Shown here in pieces: positions 35,543 to 49,700 of a stretch of 64,000 nucleotides of DNA (its first letter is position 1; every line of letters begins with the position of its first letter). Source of the stretch: Liquidambar formosana (taxonomy: Eukaryota; Streptophyta; Magnoliopsida; Saxifragales; Altingiaceae); contig CM077824.1 in NCBI GenBank assembly GCA_039720395.1, positions 23,823,278 through 23,887,277 on the forward strand, written 5' to 3'. The notes beneath the pieces were generated by a model. It was not told the DNA's origin. It saw only the letters and a list, made by a program, of their open reading frames with translations, and made no database searches. A program made the translations under genes and the position numbers.

Positions 35543-38500
35543 CTACTTCTGCTGAGACTTGAGTTCCATCACCCTCTCTTCAGTAGCCTTCAGTGCTTTA
35601 CCATAGATGCTTATTAACTGGAAAAGATAATTATTTTAAAAATTAAATAGCATCGACTTTGGCAAATCACTAGGATCACCATTTCATGTATTAAAGTAAC
35701 ATGGCATTCCAGACAAACTTCGAGGAAGAATGATTTCAGAAGACCTAGTTGAGACACTCTGGTCACACCAACAACAAGCAGGTTCGAATGGCCATTTAAA
35801 GCCATTCTTCTTTCCAAACACCTTAACAAATCCACTAGCAAACACCTCATTCCCTCTCAAGATTAAGGATCAATCAAACTGGCAGATGTTCCAAAAAATT
35901 CTCATCAATATTAGAAACAGATAAAAGAAAAGCCATTAGACATACCTCATCAACTTCTTCAGGGGTGATTATAAAAGGCGGAGACATCATTATGTTATCC
36001 CCGGCAACGCGTACCAACATTCCACGCTTCTCACACTCTGCTCCAAAATATGCACCTATCCCTATAATTCCCATCATCAGCAAGACAAGGATTATTAAGA
36101 TGGGGGAGGAATAAACAATATGAAAAAACACAGATGATTGAAGCTTGCTTGTCCTTCTCAAATCTCAAACCTTATATGCTAGTCAATATATGAGCAGATT
36201 ACAATGGACAACTCTAAGGTCCACAAAGGTTAGGCCCTAAAGATCATTTCTCTCTCTACATACACAAGCACAAACATAAATGCCACACGTGCACACACAC
36301 ACACACACACACACACAAATTCTCTGTAACTTATTCTCACAAAAACAATTCGTCAATTTTAAGGGTGACAATATATAGAAAAAGAAAGGTGGAACTTGCC
36401 CCATCTAGGAGGGAACGGATCATTAGGTGACTTCTTGTCAGCGAACTCAGTACCAAGAATCAAGCCAGTTCCCCGTATCTGCAGAATCAGGCGAGTCATA
36501 TAAAGTATATGTCCAGGAATCATATATTCTCTTAAACACTCAGGATACAAAATTACAAACTGTACCTCCCCGATGATGGGACTGTTAGAATAGGCTTTTA
36601 CCCCATCCTGAAACTTTGGGGAAATCTTCTTTACTTGTTCAACAATATTTCTTTCCCTAGAAACAAATGAAGCAAATTTTGCTCACAACATATTTTATAT
36701 AAGAACTACTTACTATACAGTACTTTATACCTAAATCATGAGTATTAAGCAAAATATGCAAATATGTATATCCGGTATATCATGTCTTGACCACAACTGG
36801 ATGGCGCCCATGAAGAATAACCTTTAGGCCAGAAAACAACTTAAGCAGATGACTTTGGCCCATCTATTTGAAGATGATATTCGTTATACCAAAAAGGGAA
36901 AACGTAGAAAAAACAAAAAATGAAAAGAAAGATGATGCTCAACTGGACCAAAGTAAAAACAGATGGTCCAAGATTATCTGCTCATTTAAAGGCACCCTGT
37001 AGATATCTTACTGGGTTGAAGCCAAATGTTTGGTCAACTTGGCCTGAAAAACTGTGTTTCCTCATGAAAATGTGTTTAAAGACATTTGAATGGTTAGATT
37101 CTACACATTTATCCATTCAAAATTCTATGAGATGAGCAAAAAAGATCATACTTGTAAATCTTGAGTGCTTCAATTGCAACCGCACAGGATACAGGGTGCC
37201 CAGAATAAGTAAATCCATGAGAAAAAGAACCTGATACAAATGAAATTAGGAGAAGCACACACAACAACAACAACAATCAAGAGTTTCTCAATCTGCCCAG
37301 TCAGAGTATGATAATACCAAGTTCGCTGCTTTGAGAGTGTATCACTTCTGAGATTTCAGGGCTCACAAGTATGGCTCCAATTGGCATATATGCGGAAGAA
37401 AGAGCCTGGGAAACCAAGGGGATGATATAAGTATTATTTTCAGATATCACTATCTAGTATCAACAGAATATCTCTAAGCTTCGACATCGTCTAACTTTAC
37501 CTTTGCTATGGAGACAAGGTCTGGTTTGATGTTGTATTTGTCACACCCATACATTGTTCCAAGCCTTCCAAATGCACATATTACCTTAAATAAAAAGAAG
37601 AATGAAAGCATGAGCTAAGAACCAACATGAAAGTGCCAGTTGATATAATATTGGAAATATGAACATAAATACTAAATACCTCATCCGCAATAAAGAGAAT
37701 ATCGTATTTTTTCACGACAGCTTGAATCTGCAACAAATATGAAATGCTACGGTAATTAAACATATCTAGGAGTGTGAGAAAAGGGTGGGGGGGTTGGTAT
37801 GTAGTGCATTGCAAGGGAAAACAAAAGATAATTAAAATACAGGAGTGTTAATAATCAAACTAAATTCAAACATGTGGGTTCTTCTGGTTGAGAACGAAAG
37901 GATATTCACATTTTCATTATTTTGTAGTTCCGGGGATATTTTTGTAATTATGCTTCTTAGTATAGATTAAAAGGAACTGGTGAAGAGAAACTTAATCCAC
38001 CCTTACATTCCTTCTCCTCAACTTCCTGCTTCTTATTCTCTTTCTGTTTCTTCTTCAACTTAACTTGCTTCTTAATCAAGTATTTCGTTTTATCAAGCTG
38101 GTATCAGAGTAGGAGAGTGATCTGAGGTTAACACTACTGATGCTGACTTAGCAGCTAACATCAGTTAGATCAAACCATATTAGTTGGTTCAACTTCTCAT
38201 CCTTTTGATTAAAGATCATTCGATTGACTTCTTCCTCTATCTCTTCATTTCCTAAAATCAGATCCCATATAAGAAATTGCATGATTGTAGTTAGATTAGG
38301 ATCTGATTTGCTCGAGGCTATCTCAGAGGCATGGGAAATTTTCATTCCGACCAAGAAACGGCTTCAATTTTCAGAAACCAAGGAGAATCAAACTTCATGT
38401 TATATGTGGCTGTTATGGTGGGCTTAAGGCTTGTGATTTTAGGTTTTGAAGAGTGGAAGGTTTTTTAGGTGATTAGGGTTGGGGTAGATCGACTTAAGTG

Positions 38501-41500
38501 TAATAAGGCTGGAATTTTGGGTAAAAGGGTGCTGGAATTTCTGGACAGCAGCTTGTTTGAGGTTTAGGATGTTAGGGTAAAGGCTTATGGTATGGCAATA
38601 GAGTTAGGTTGTGGGAGTAGGCTTATGATCTGTGCGGGTTTCTATTAAAATATAGGTAGTAATGTTGACAAAAGGATTCAAGTATCTGTCTGCACATTTA
38701 CACACAATATAATGGACCTATGTATTTGCAAGTCATCATTTGCATACAAAAATGTGTGCATGTGCACAAGTGCACATATATTACTGTAGGTGCACGTATT
38801 TTAGTGAAAAATACAAAGGCAGTTTCCTGTTTTCCGAGCAGAGATTGACAGTATGAGGTATTTTACATTTTCAATGAAACTAACAACTTGCCTTCTCAAA
38901 ATATGTAGCAGGGGGAGGTATCACACCTCCTGCCCCCATGACAGGTTCAGCAATAAATGCAGCAATCTGAAATTAACAACCATACTAGGTTAGACACAAA
39001 ACCAACACCTTTCCATTCTTATAATGATTCTCCATAAGAGTTAGATAATATCAGATTAAACTACCGTCTCTGGTCCCTCTTTGAGAATAAGGTTTTCCAG
39101 ATTATTGGCTAATCTGGTTGAGAACTCCTCCTCCGTTTCACCTGTGATATGCATTATTATGCCCATCATTTATTACAAACCATTCAGGAAGAATAACATA
39201 AGTAAAAGAAATAAAATAGGAAAACCACTACATGGAAGATGGAAGCGCCAGTAATGAGGGCAGTCAGTGTGCAATACAAATGGAGCAGGCAGATCAAATT
39301 TTTGATGCAGTGCTGGAAGGCTGTGAAGAGAATTTTCTTGTTAATAAAACATAGGGTTCCATAGAAATGTGTTAAGAGATGTTCTACCATGAATGTTGCA
39401 TGTTACTATATCCTACCCAGAAAGACTAGCTGCTATCAGGGTTGACCCATGGTATCTGTCAACATAGAGAAATAATAGAAAATTATGAGGAAGTTATGCC
39501 AAGAAGAAAAATGGATAACATCATCAGTTGAGAAGTCAAATTACGATTTTGCTCGAGCTATAAATTTCTTCTTGTTTGGTCTTCCAAGTGCATTGTTATA
39601 ATACCAAACCAGCTTCACCTACAAGTAAATAATCAAAGATGAAAACTATGAAATATCATCATCAACATCATCATCGTTATTGTTGAGTTGTTTTTATTAT
39701 TATAGTAGTAACAATATTAATTGTATTTTTATTATTATTGGCATTATCTTAAATTGAGTAGTACCAAAACACAATAATAACTTCATGTCCAACTTGATCT
39801 TTTCTGTCTTTTTTTTTTTTTTTAAACGTCTTTTCATAAACGTTTGCCAACTAGATGTGTTCAACTAGACTAAAGAAATCTCTCTTGGGAATTTGGATAA
39901 CTAGATGATTTTGAAGTTTGGACAGCTAGATTTTGATACTACATGTTAGTGTTAATTTGACTGTGGGGTACAATTTATCATTTTGAACATATTAACATGA
40001 AGTATGATGACCATTAGGCTCCCTTTAATTCAAAATCATTATTTTTTAATTAAGTTCGCAAATGCACTCCAATGGTTGAATTTCTTCTCCAAAGAAATTT
40101 GTTCATAATGTAATACCATGGACACGAAGTGGAGAAATTTTAAATATCACAAATATAAATAATAATAAAAAAGTTAGTTAATTCTAAATGTGCCATGTAA
40201 TCCCCCCTCCCACACCCCCCCCCCCCCCCCCCAAAAAAAAAAAAAATCTTAATTAGTTATATCCATAGGCAAACCTGAGTATCATTGGCTTCTGATCCAC
40301 TATTTGTAAAGAAGACTTTTGCCATTTTTCTTGCAGTAAAAGTTTCTAGAAGTTCCTTTGCAAGATCCTGTAAGATCATATGATCAGAGCATCTCTAGAA
40401 GAGAAATATAGTGCAATAAGAAACATGTACAGTGGCGGTCCTTTTAGTATATGAAACAAGATAAATAGCCCAGAATTTAGTATAAACCTGTTAAGTTTCC
40501 AACCTAAAAGCCTAAGCTATTAGGTGGAGGGCCCAAATAGGTATATTAAGTCATATCAACTTTTTTATATTTAAACGATGTGGGATGTGGGACTTCCCAA
40601 TACTCCCCCTCACATGCAGGCCTAACAAGACAACAATGGGCCTGTCACGTGGACAACAACAACGGGCTTATGAATGAAATAGGCCCAACAACAACAACAA
40701 CAATAACGGGCTTACAAATGAAATGACCCAAGAACAACATGCTCTGATACAATGTTAAGTTTCCAACCTAAAAGCCTAAGCTATTAGGTGGAGGGCCCAA
40801 ATAGGTATATTAAGTCATATCAACTTTTTTATATTTAAACGATGTGGGATGTGGGACTTCCCAACAAAACCATCTCTTGAAAAATGATGATGCGAAAAGT
40901 AGCAGTGCAATCCTCAATACCAAAGAGGGTTTTGTAGTGCGATTCCAAAAGGAATGGTAAAACGGCAAGGTATTCAATTGTGCAGTTGCAGCAGCAACAA
41001 GTCGAGATTCATTTCCCCCTGCAAATTTTCAACAGTACATAAGCAATTGAAACTGGTAATATACATTAAATTACTTCACATAAAATAGTTACATGAGTTG
41101 AATACAAGTCGGGTGCAGTGTACATGTAGGTAATAGAGGACATGCAAACAGGGCTAAATTGTCTAGGTGTCCAATTTTTTTCTATAACCTGTAAAGCTGT
41201 AATCAGATTTAAGTGTTGGCATAACACGTACTAAAAATGGGTACACCACTCCTTTAGACATATATCTATTCACTGTAACAAAAGAATTTTATTTAGTATT
41301 ATAGGGAAATACTATTGAACTAGTAATTTGTTTTCTCTTCCTTTACCATGCACATTTATTGTCTATGAATCCAAACTTCAAAAGTAGGTGCAGTGATGCG
41401 CACATGCACACAAAGCACGTAGAACACGGACAAAGGGATAAGCAAAGATAAGAAGAAGATGAGAAGAGGGGGGGGGGGGGGTTGGAGGGAAGAACCCTAG

Positions 41501-44500
41501 GCTTCACACCTAAGGTTTGTTTGGAATCAACACCAAATAGTAAAGAAAAACACCAAATTTAATTCATCATTAGTTACTTTTCTTTAAGAGATATGGAACC
41601 TTTTTATAGAATTTAGATAAAAATTGGTAAAAACTTAGGCCTCAAGTCTAGGAAATTTAAAAGCAAATATGGTAAAAACTTGAGCCTAAGTCTAGGAAAT
41701 TTAAAGGCAACAATTTATAATTCCAAAGATAAAACTAAATAAATATAGTAAATCCTTGGTCTTCAAGTCAATAAGCCAATATGGGCCAATTTGTTGGGCC
41801 TGGGTTCGCGTCCCCATCATGCAGCATATATATATATATATACTGATGAAGTAACAATTTATTGAAGAAAGCAAAGAAGAGGGAGAGGAACTCCCAAGTA
41901 CACACGAGGTATACGAGAAAAGCAAAAAGAGAAGCCATAAACTATAAACATAAAGACTGCAAAAAATTATGGGACAATGCCCGACTATTAAAACCAACAG
42001 GGTCTCCCCACTTGAACGGCAACTCAACCAAAACTCTCTGAAGCCTCCTTTTTGACAATTCCACCCCCTCAAAAGTCCTACGATTCTGCTTGAAAAATAT
42101 TTTTGCAGAAAAATCACACCAATTAATCGGATTAAAAAATGACAAAGGCAACAACCGTTAAGGCGGAAATGGGGTTTTGCCAAACTAGTGCTTGAGCTTA
42201 GGATCTCTATGGAGTCCTAAGTCACAACCATTTTAACCTAATTACTTCTAACTTTAATTAGGTGCACCTGCAAGCAAACAACACTCCCAATATTCAAATC
42301 TCCACCTCCACAAACTCCACATCAGCACACAAGCACTTCTATAATCATCCACATCAAATCAACATATAAACACAAGTTATATGGAAAGAAATAAAAGGAT
42401 GAACACAAAATATACGTGGAAAACCCCCCAATGGGTAAAAAACCACGGCCAACCCAAACACAATGCACTACATCAAAAGAGACTTACAAGGAAAGGCAAA
42501 AAATACATTACAATCCCAAATCCCATGACAATTGTCTTTGTAACTTCTTCCTTCATCTTGTAAGCTAATCTTATCACCAAGCTTAGCCCGCTATACCCAC
42601 GGCTTCCAAGATACTCCACTTAAACAACAATTTTGATAACTGTGTGGATGGATGAGAGGCAAACCAACTCAACCTTTAACTAGGAGAGGAAGGAATATAT
42701 ATGGGTACATCTAGAGGCAAAATTCAACAATGGAGGCTCACTCTAGAGAAGGAAGAACAAAGCACTCATCTATGGAGGCAAACTCACTATGGAGGCACAA
42801 GCTTTTTCAACAGAGGCACACAAAAGCTTCCTTAGCATTCCTTAGCCATAAAGAGGTCATAACGATTATTTATACCGAGGGTTAGGTGTGTGTAGAATTT
42901 CCAAAAAGGGTAGGGAGAATCAATCTCAGAATAGGCTTCAGGTCCCATGTCGTTCGAACGGTGGTATGGGTGCGTTCGAACGGTGCGGTGGCTGCAAATA
43001 GACTCCCCTTGCAACCACTGCAATGTTCGAACAATCCATACTACACATTCGAATACAAAGTCTCCTGAGGACAGAATCATATCTCGAGTTACATTGAGTT
43101 CAAACGGCAACCCGTACGTTTGAACGGACCCTGAAAAATTCCTAAGAAGATTTCCCAACCATATCAATTTTAAGCACGAAAACATCTTCTACACGCAGTC
43201 AAAGGCCAACCATGAAAATTAAACAAACTAACCACCTATCGTAGTACAATGGCCTCTAAGTTGCTTACCATGTCTAAAAGGTTGAGACTTGGTTAAACCA
43301 AACCACACACAAAGTCTTCACCGCTTTAAGTCTCAAAGTCTTCATCTTGATCACCAATGTAGCACATGACAACCTTAGTCTAAAATTACAACTCAAGGTT
43401 TTTGGTGACGAAATTAAACAACATGGGTCCATAGGACTCAACACTGCTCTTTCTATAGGGTCCAAAAAACAGCATGGGGGACTAGCTTCCAAATAGACCT
43501 CCCAAAAGAGTTCCTGCTCCTACACCATCATGCCTCAATCAGTAAAAAAGGAGACCGAGGCAAAACCCAATCAATCCCAAACATGCCAAAGGAAAAAACC
43601 CAAAGACCCTAGCAACCCTGCAATGAATCAGAAGGTGTTCCACAAACTCTAGCTCTTCTTTAAACATTACACATCAGTTTGGAAAAAGAAAACCTCTCCT
43701 CTACAAGTTGTCCAAAGTTAAAAAACTATTCCACAAAGCTGTCCAAGTGAAAAAAGAACTTCAGATGGCACCAGCGAAACCCAAACCTTAGAAGCTGGAA
43801 ATCTGCCATAACCACCACATTCCTGTACAGAGAATTAAAAAGAGATTTAACCGAGAAAACTCCATTGGCTTGCTTCCTCCATATAACTCTTATCTTCCAC
43901 ATCTCTATTGACCAACATCACATAAATCCTCTCATAAAAGGACACTAGCTCTTCGAGTTCCCAATTATTCAGACCCCTCTCAAAAAAAACATCCCAAGGC
44001 ATAACCTCCCCACTACTCACCATAATCCTTGACCCACGCCCCTTTATTAACAGCCAAGGTGAATATGTTGGGGAAATCCACCTTAAGGGACCTCTCACTA
44101 CACCAAACATCATGCCAACATCATGCCAAAACTTAACTCGAGCACCATCCCCCCCAAAAAAGCCTGAAAACCCTTTATAATTGCCATAAGCCTACCCCAT
44201 AGGACCCCATGATTTCCCTGTCCACCACCCTCCCTCCTCACTCCCATACTTCCACACAATCACTTGCCTCCATAAGTCCTCTCTCTCAGTAGCAAACCTC
44301 CAATGCCACTTCCCCAACAAAGCTTGATTAAACACTCAAAGGTCTAATGCCCAAACCCCCTACGTCTTTTGGAGTGCATACCTTGTTCCAACTTACTAGA
44401 TGTATTTTTGATTCCTCCCCCAAAACCAGCCCAAAGGAAATCATGTTGAAGTTTTTCTAGCCTTACTGCTACAGCCGCTAGAATTTGGAACAGAGACATA

Positions 44501-46727
44501 AAATACATCGGCAAGCTCACACACCCCCATGAACTGTTGCGTCCAACACAGGTATTTCACACATTTTGAAGAGAGTATTTAAGAAGCATATAATTATAAC
44601 ATATTACACTGACGAACAAAAAGTCCTCATGTTCTTCATCAAAGTAGGGTACTATTGGAACCGAGTTCAAGAAAGAATGGCTTCCACTAGCCCATAAGGT
44701 TCACTAACATGGAGATAGCCAAACCAGTTCATAATATGCTAAGACATCATGCTTAAAGGGTATAAATGCATAATTATGTACACATTCATCAAACCATTTT
44801 GATCTAGCTAGTTTAAAGACTAAGATAACTTAGCCAGTTTAATATATCTATTCGCTGGTTTGATGAATGTTTACATGCTTAAAGGCCAAGATACAATTAT
44901 GCTAATACATTACCTTCACCATGAGAAAAATTAGTCCAAATGACACCATTATGTTACTATTATTTTTCCCATAAACAAAATGAATACAGTGGACCTCATG
45001 TGCCCACACTCTATCAAAATACAATAATCACGGACAAATCTAGTGACACTAATCGACGATGGTGAACCTTCAAAGCAAAACCCATCAAGCCATTAATGTA
45101 AGAAAAACTTAGCCTTTAATCATGAACACATTCCGTTACGGACTAGATCAAACCAGTTACCATAGTGCATCTTAACCTTGGCTAGCCAGTATCAAAACAT
45201 TGCCTTTAAACATGGTATATTAGATCTGTGAGGTAATATCCATGTATTTCTTAATCCCCCCCTCTAATTAAAAACCAGTTGGTAAGGACAATATGGTGCT
45301 TCGAGAGGTATAAGCTCTCAAACCACACTAATGACTACTTGTGAACTAAAATATATTTGAAATAACTATTAAATCACTAGGTATTAATATTATTAGTGAT
45401 GCACTATTGACCAAGTTAGTTCCTCAAAAAAGATCTATTATTATTTTTTTTTTTTTGATTAGCAACAAAAGATATATTATTAGAAGAAAGAAAAGAAGTA
45501 CAAGAGGAGGACAAGTAGTCCATCTGAGGAAACAAAGCAAAATAAACAAAGACTCAAGAGAAGAGGCAAGAAAGTGACAATCAACAACAAACCGCCCTCC
45601 AATCCAACTTTAAGACAAACAATGGGATATCACCAAATTCCTTAGAAGCATGAGCCCAAAAAGAACCCAAAAAATGCACCCTATCCCATAAACAATCCAA
45701 GACTCTCTATTCTAAAAAATCCTTGAATTCCTTTCAATCCAAATCACCCAAAATATAGCAAAAACAGCACTATGCCAAATGATCCCAGCCTTCTTGCCTC
45801 TGCCAAGACCCCAAAAGTGGATCTCTAGCATACTTCCAACACAGCTCTGCATTACCCAAAACTCACCACTAATCGAAAAAAAGATTCATCCACAACCATC
45901 TGTTATTTTATATTATTAGCTTTTATACTATTAGTTATTAAAGGGCTACCTATATTTTAGATTTTCATGTCTATCAACTAAAAGCTCAACATCCAAGCAA
46001 TGACTCCAAACAACATAAAAATGTAGTGATGAAAATTTTATCCATGCATAGAAACAACATAAGATAATTCGAAAAAGGGAGGAAGAGAGAGGCTGAGGGA
46101 TGGGGAAGATTGGGGGCAATTGCAGGGAATATTGAGTATACCTAAGGCTGTGCACCATAGACCAGCAAGTGCATCAAGATACTTCTTCCCATTGGTGTCA
46201 TAAACATAGCAACCCTGAAAAAAATAATCCAGTAAGTTATATGATTGAGGAAAACACCATCATGCCAAAATCTTAAGATAAATTTTTTTTTTTTTTTTGA
46301 TAAAGACAAAATATTAAGATAAATAAGGATGATGATAATCAAAAAGAAATAAATTATTTGATTAAAAATTATGCACAAATGTTACTTCTGACCTATAATT
46401 GAACACCTTTGATCTTAAACAAGGTTAGGCCAATTAAGGAAATATGTCAAAAAAATATACCTCAGACTTTTCTATCACTAGAGGATGCAAATCAGTAGTC
46501 TGATACCCAGCTGTGAAAGGTGCCAACATGTCATGTCCCTTATACCTGAGAGATAAAGATCTTTTAGTAACTACATCATAAACTATTGTAAATTCTTATG
46601 CATATACAAGTAAACAAATAAGCTATTGCACAAACTTAGGTGAGACATATCTAACACACACACACACACACACATACTCATGTATGTATGCATATTCATG
46701 TACAAATGCACATACACAAGACACGCA

Positions 46728-46776
<49 letters not shown>

Positions 46777-49700
46777 AGAGTATTATTAACAGAGAAACTC
46801 TACCTACCCTTTACCATCCTTTAAATCAGGTGCTGAATCATCTTTTTGTAGAGATGCCTCTGTACTATTCCCTCTGGCCATTGAGGGAAACTGGAGCCAA
46901 TGCTCCTGCAAACTTCTAGAAGCTGCAGCATGCCTTAGATATGAACCAAGCTGTAAATAGAAGAGAGATTACATAGTTAAAAATGATAAAGTATGAAATG
47001 AACAGCAAAGATGCACAAGGACTAGACAAGAAATTGAGGGTGTGTTTGGATGATCCATAAAAATTAAATTACTTCATTGAATTCAATATATCGTTTTATG
47101 TACACCTTCATCATCGTCAATGAGACCATCACTGAAATGGGCTAACATCATCACAAATGATCATGAAAAATTGAATTTGGCACCATTTCACAAAATCCTA
47201 TATTTAATCCTACACTATCAGTTTCGGACTTGTGTGGTTCCCATTTTGTCACTGCTAAAATGCAATATTTGCTTTCAAATTTTATGTAAATCACAGTGGA
47301 GACCTGCAATTTCTATAAGCTGCCCAATCACACATAATAAGAATACTATAGATGATACAAACCAAGGAATATTTTTCAAAAGCATTTATGTACTAATAGA
47401 ATCTTTCAACACATATTATTTATCATTTAAATGTAAGAAATACAATGGGAAGGCAAGCCAGAAGCATTGACTGGGCAACAGCCCATTATCTGGAAGTGGA
47501 ATTAGTCTGTGGGTTTTCTGGAATCAAACCAAAATATAAGTTCAGGTAAACAGCCCTTTATCAATTGCACCACCTAGACAGCTACCTACCATAACCAACT
47601 GATGTATAAAGGATGAAGCTCCACCACAAGTACCAACAAAGAGAGAGAAAGGGGGGAAGGGGGAAAGGAGGGAGGGAGAGATGTTTTGTTAGACAGAATT
47701 AGAAGAATATAGCTTTTGTTATTGTCACACAAGTGTACAGATGGATCCTTTTAGGTTTTACGGTGATCATTGGTGACGAATTATTCCTGGCTAGCTTGCA
47801 ATATACTTGAAGCAAAGAATCTGTAGCTCACCGCAACTTTTTAGATCTTAAAAACTCACCTAAGATTCTGCACTCGGATTCAAATACTTTAAAATGCTAC
47901 TTTTTACTCAAAAATTGAATTCCAAAAAAAAAAAAAGAAAAAAAAAATTAAAACCCAAATCAGTACATGGCATAGGCTTTACTTGTACTAAAAATAATTT
48001 ACAGATAGTCTATTATAGAAGATGCAACTTTCCGCTTTGTGGGGTCAATTTTATATGTTCACATGTCCATTGATATTGTTTCATAATGTATTTTTGATAT
48101 TTTCCTGAGGAAATGATTTCCATTGCAACATATATTTTAATATTTTATGTTTGGTTTAGGACCCACTGATTAATGGGTCTACTGTATGAATTTTACATTC
48201 ATTTGATTGTTTATCATCCTTGATCAATGAGATGTAATTGATAATTTTTATGTATTTTATTGCTTTTTCTTAATTTTATTATTCCCACACAAAAAATTCA
48301 CGTAAAACGCGCATATGCTATAACTAGTCTTATTAAAAGGCTGATAACAACTTGAACTCTAAGAGCATCTCAAAGAGTCACTTCATTTTAACTTTTTAGG
48401 TAAAGTGGAGCATTAGGGCATGCTCCAACAACCACCTTATTAGACTCCTAAAATAAGTGCTCCATATCAGGTTCTCTACAAACTAGTAAGTCACCAACTT
48501 GAATTGGGAGCTCCATTCTCTATTGTAGAGAGAGATCATAATTTCCACCACTCAAACAACCTCCCTGTTAAGATCCTTTCTCCATTGTATTGAAGATGTT
48601 CATATTTTACAATTTAAAAAAAAAAAATAATAATAATAATAATAATAAATCTAGTAGTTGGTTTGAATAGCAAAAAAATATAGGAAACCTTCTTAGAATT
48701 GTCACTTGAATAGGGAGGCCACTATTTTAATATAATGGTCATCTCCAAAGTACCAAAAAAAAAAAAAAAAAAAAGAACAGAAAAAATGAAGAGCCTTATT
48801 GGAGACGATCTAGGGGCTACCTGAGAAAGATAAAAACTTGTTAGCTAAAGATGAGTCCAATTGATTTTTATTTCATCACGGTTTGGTAAATCCCTTTTTC
48901 TTGCAAAATTGTTCATCGTTATATAGAAAAATAAAATAAGGCATATAACACAATCTTTTTTCAAACCAATTGTAAGTTGATTTATTTAAAAACTATATAA
49001 AATCAAGGGAGTGAACCTAACCTGATTTAGTTTTCAAATTTCCAAGCCGACTCAACTATATAACTTATGAAGAAGCAAATATGTCACTAGGCTACAAGAC
49101 TACTTGCGAATAGCGACACATAATAAGTTAGTTTCCATCTGACGGGAAGCATTCCTTTAGTAATTTAGGCTGCATCCAAGGTTGATTTTGAAAATTTAAA
49201 ACTAATTGGCCCCATTTTCAGTAGCACTTCATATACTTCTCCTTAAAATTTCCATTTGAGAAAGCTACCTAGTCGGTATATTGTCTAGGCTATTTCTTCC
49301 CATCATATTTGAGATATTTATGGTTGGGCAGAAAAATGACAGCACCTGTGGTTGCCATATATGTACATGTACACACACATAAAAACTGTGCAACTGGAAC
49401 AGTAAAGTTTCCCTGATTTATAGGGTGACAATCAAGAATTGAAGCTCATAATTTGAAGCAATCTGTAGAGTGCCACAAACCCATTATAAATCCACCTTTT
49501 GAATTCTAAGCACCCCAAACAACTTCCCATTTCAAAAATTATCCAATGAAAACTGGGTCATTCCAAAAGTTACCAACATAAAAAAATTATGAAAGAAAAT
49601 TTTCAAAATTATGAAAAATACCAATGCTATCGGCATATAATTCAAAACTTCCGCAAGTAATTCTCAATAGCAAATTCGCATAAATAAATAAGGGTCAAGC

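Larger units (their letters stand above)
41827..44540 (-). mobile_element. L1 LINE 3' half, split by a solo LTR, in GABA-T intron 4
   Basis: On the minus strand from about 44530 down to 43444, broken frames read [41 protein letters not shown] and [10 protein letters not shown], the end of L1 ORF2. The protein resumes at 42090-41940 with [11 protein letters not shown] and [10 protein letters not shown], which normally follow directly. The intervening 42091-43443 is an inserted LTR. The 3' end contains AATAAA and ends in (TA)n at 41826-41842. Confidence 0.82.

Noticed and set aside
41701..42183. 160-codon minus-strand ORF
   Set aside because: Its best part overlaps the L1 3' end in another frame and the rest crosses the solo-LTR border, so it is not a gene.
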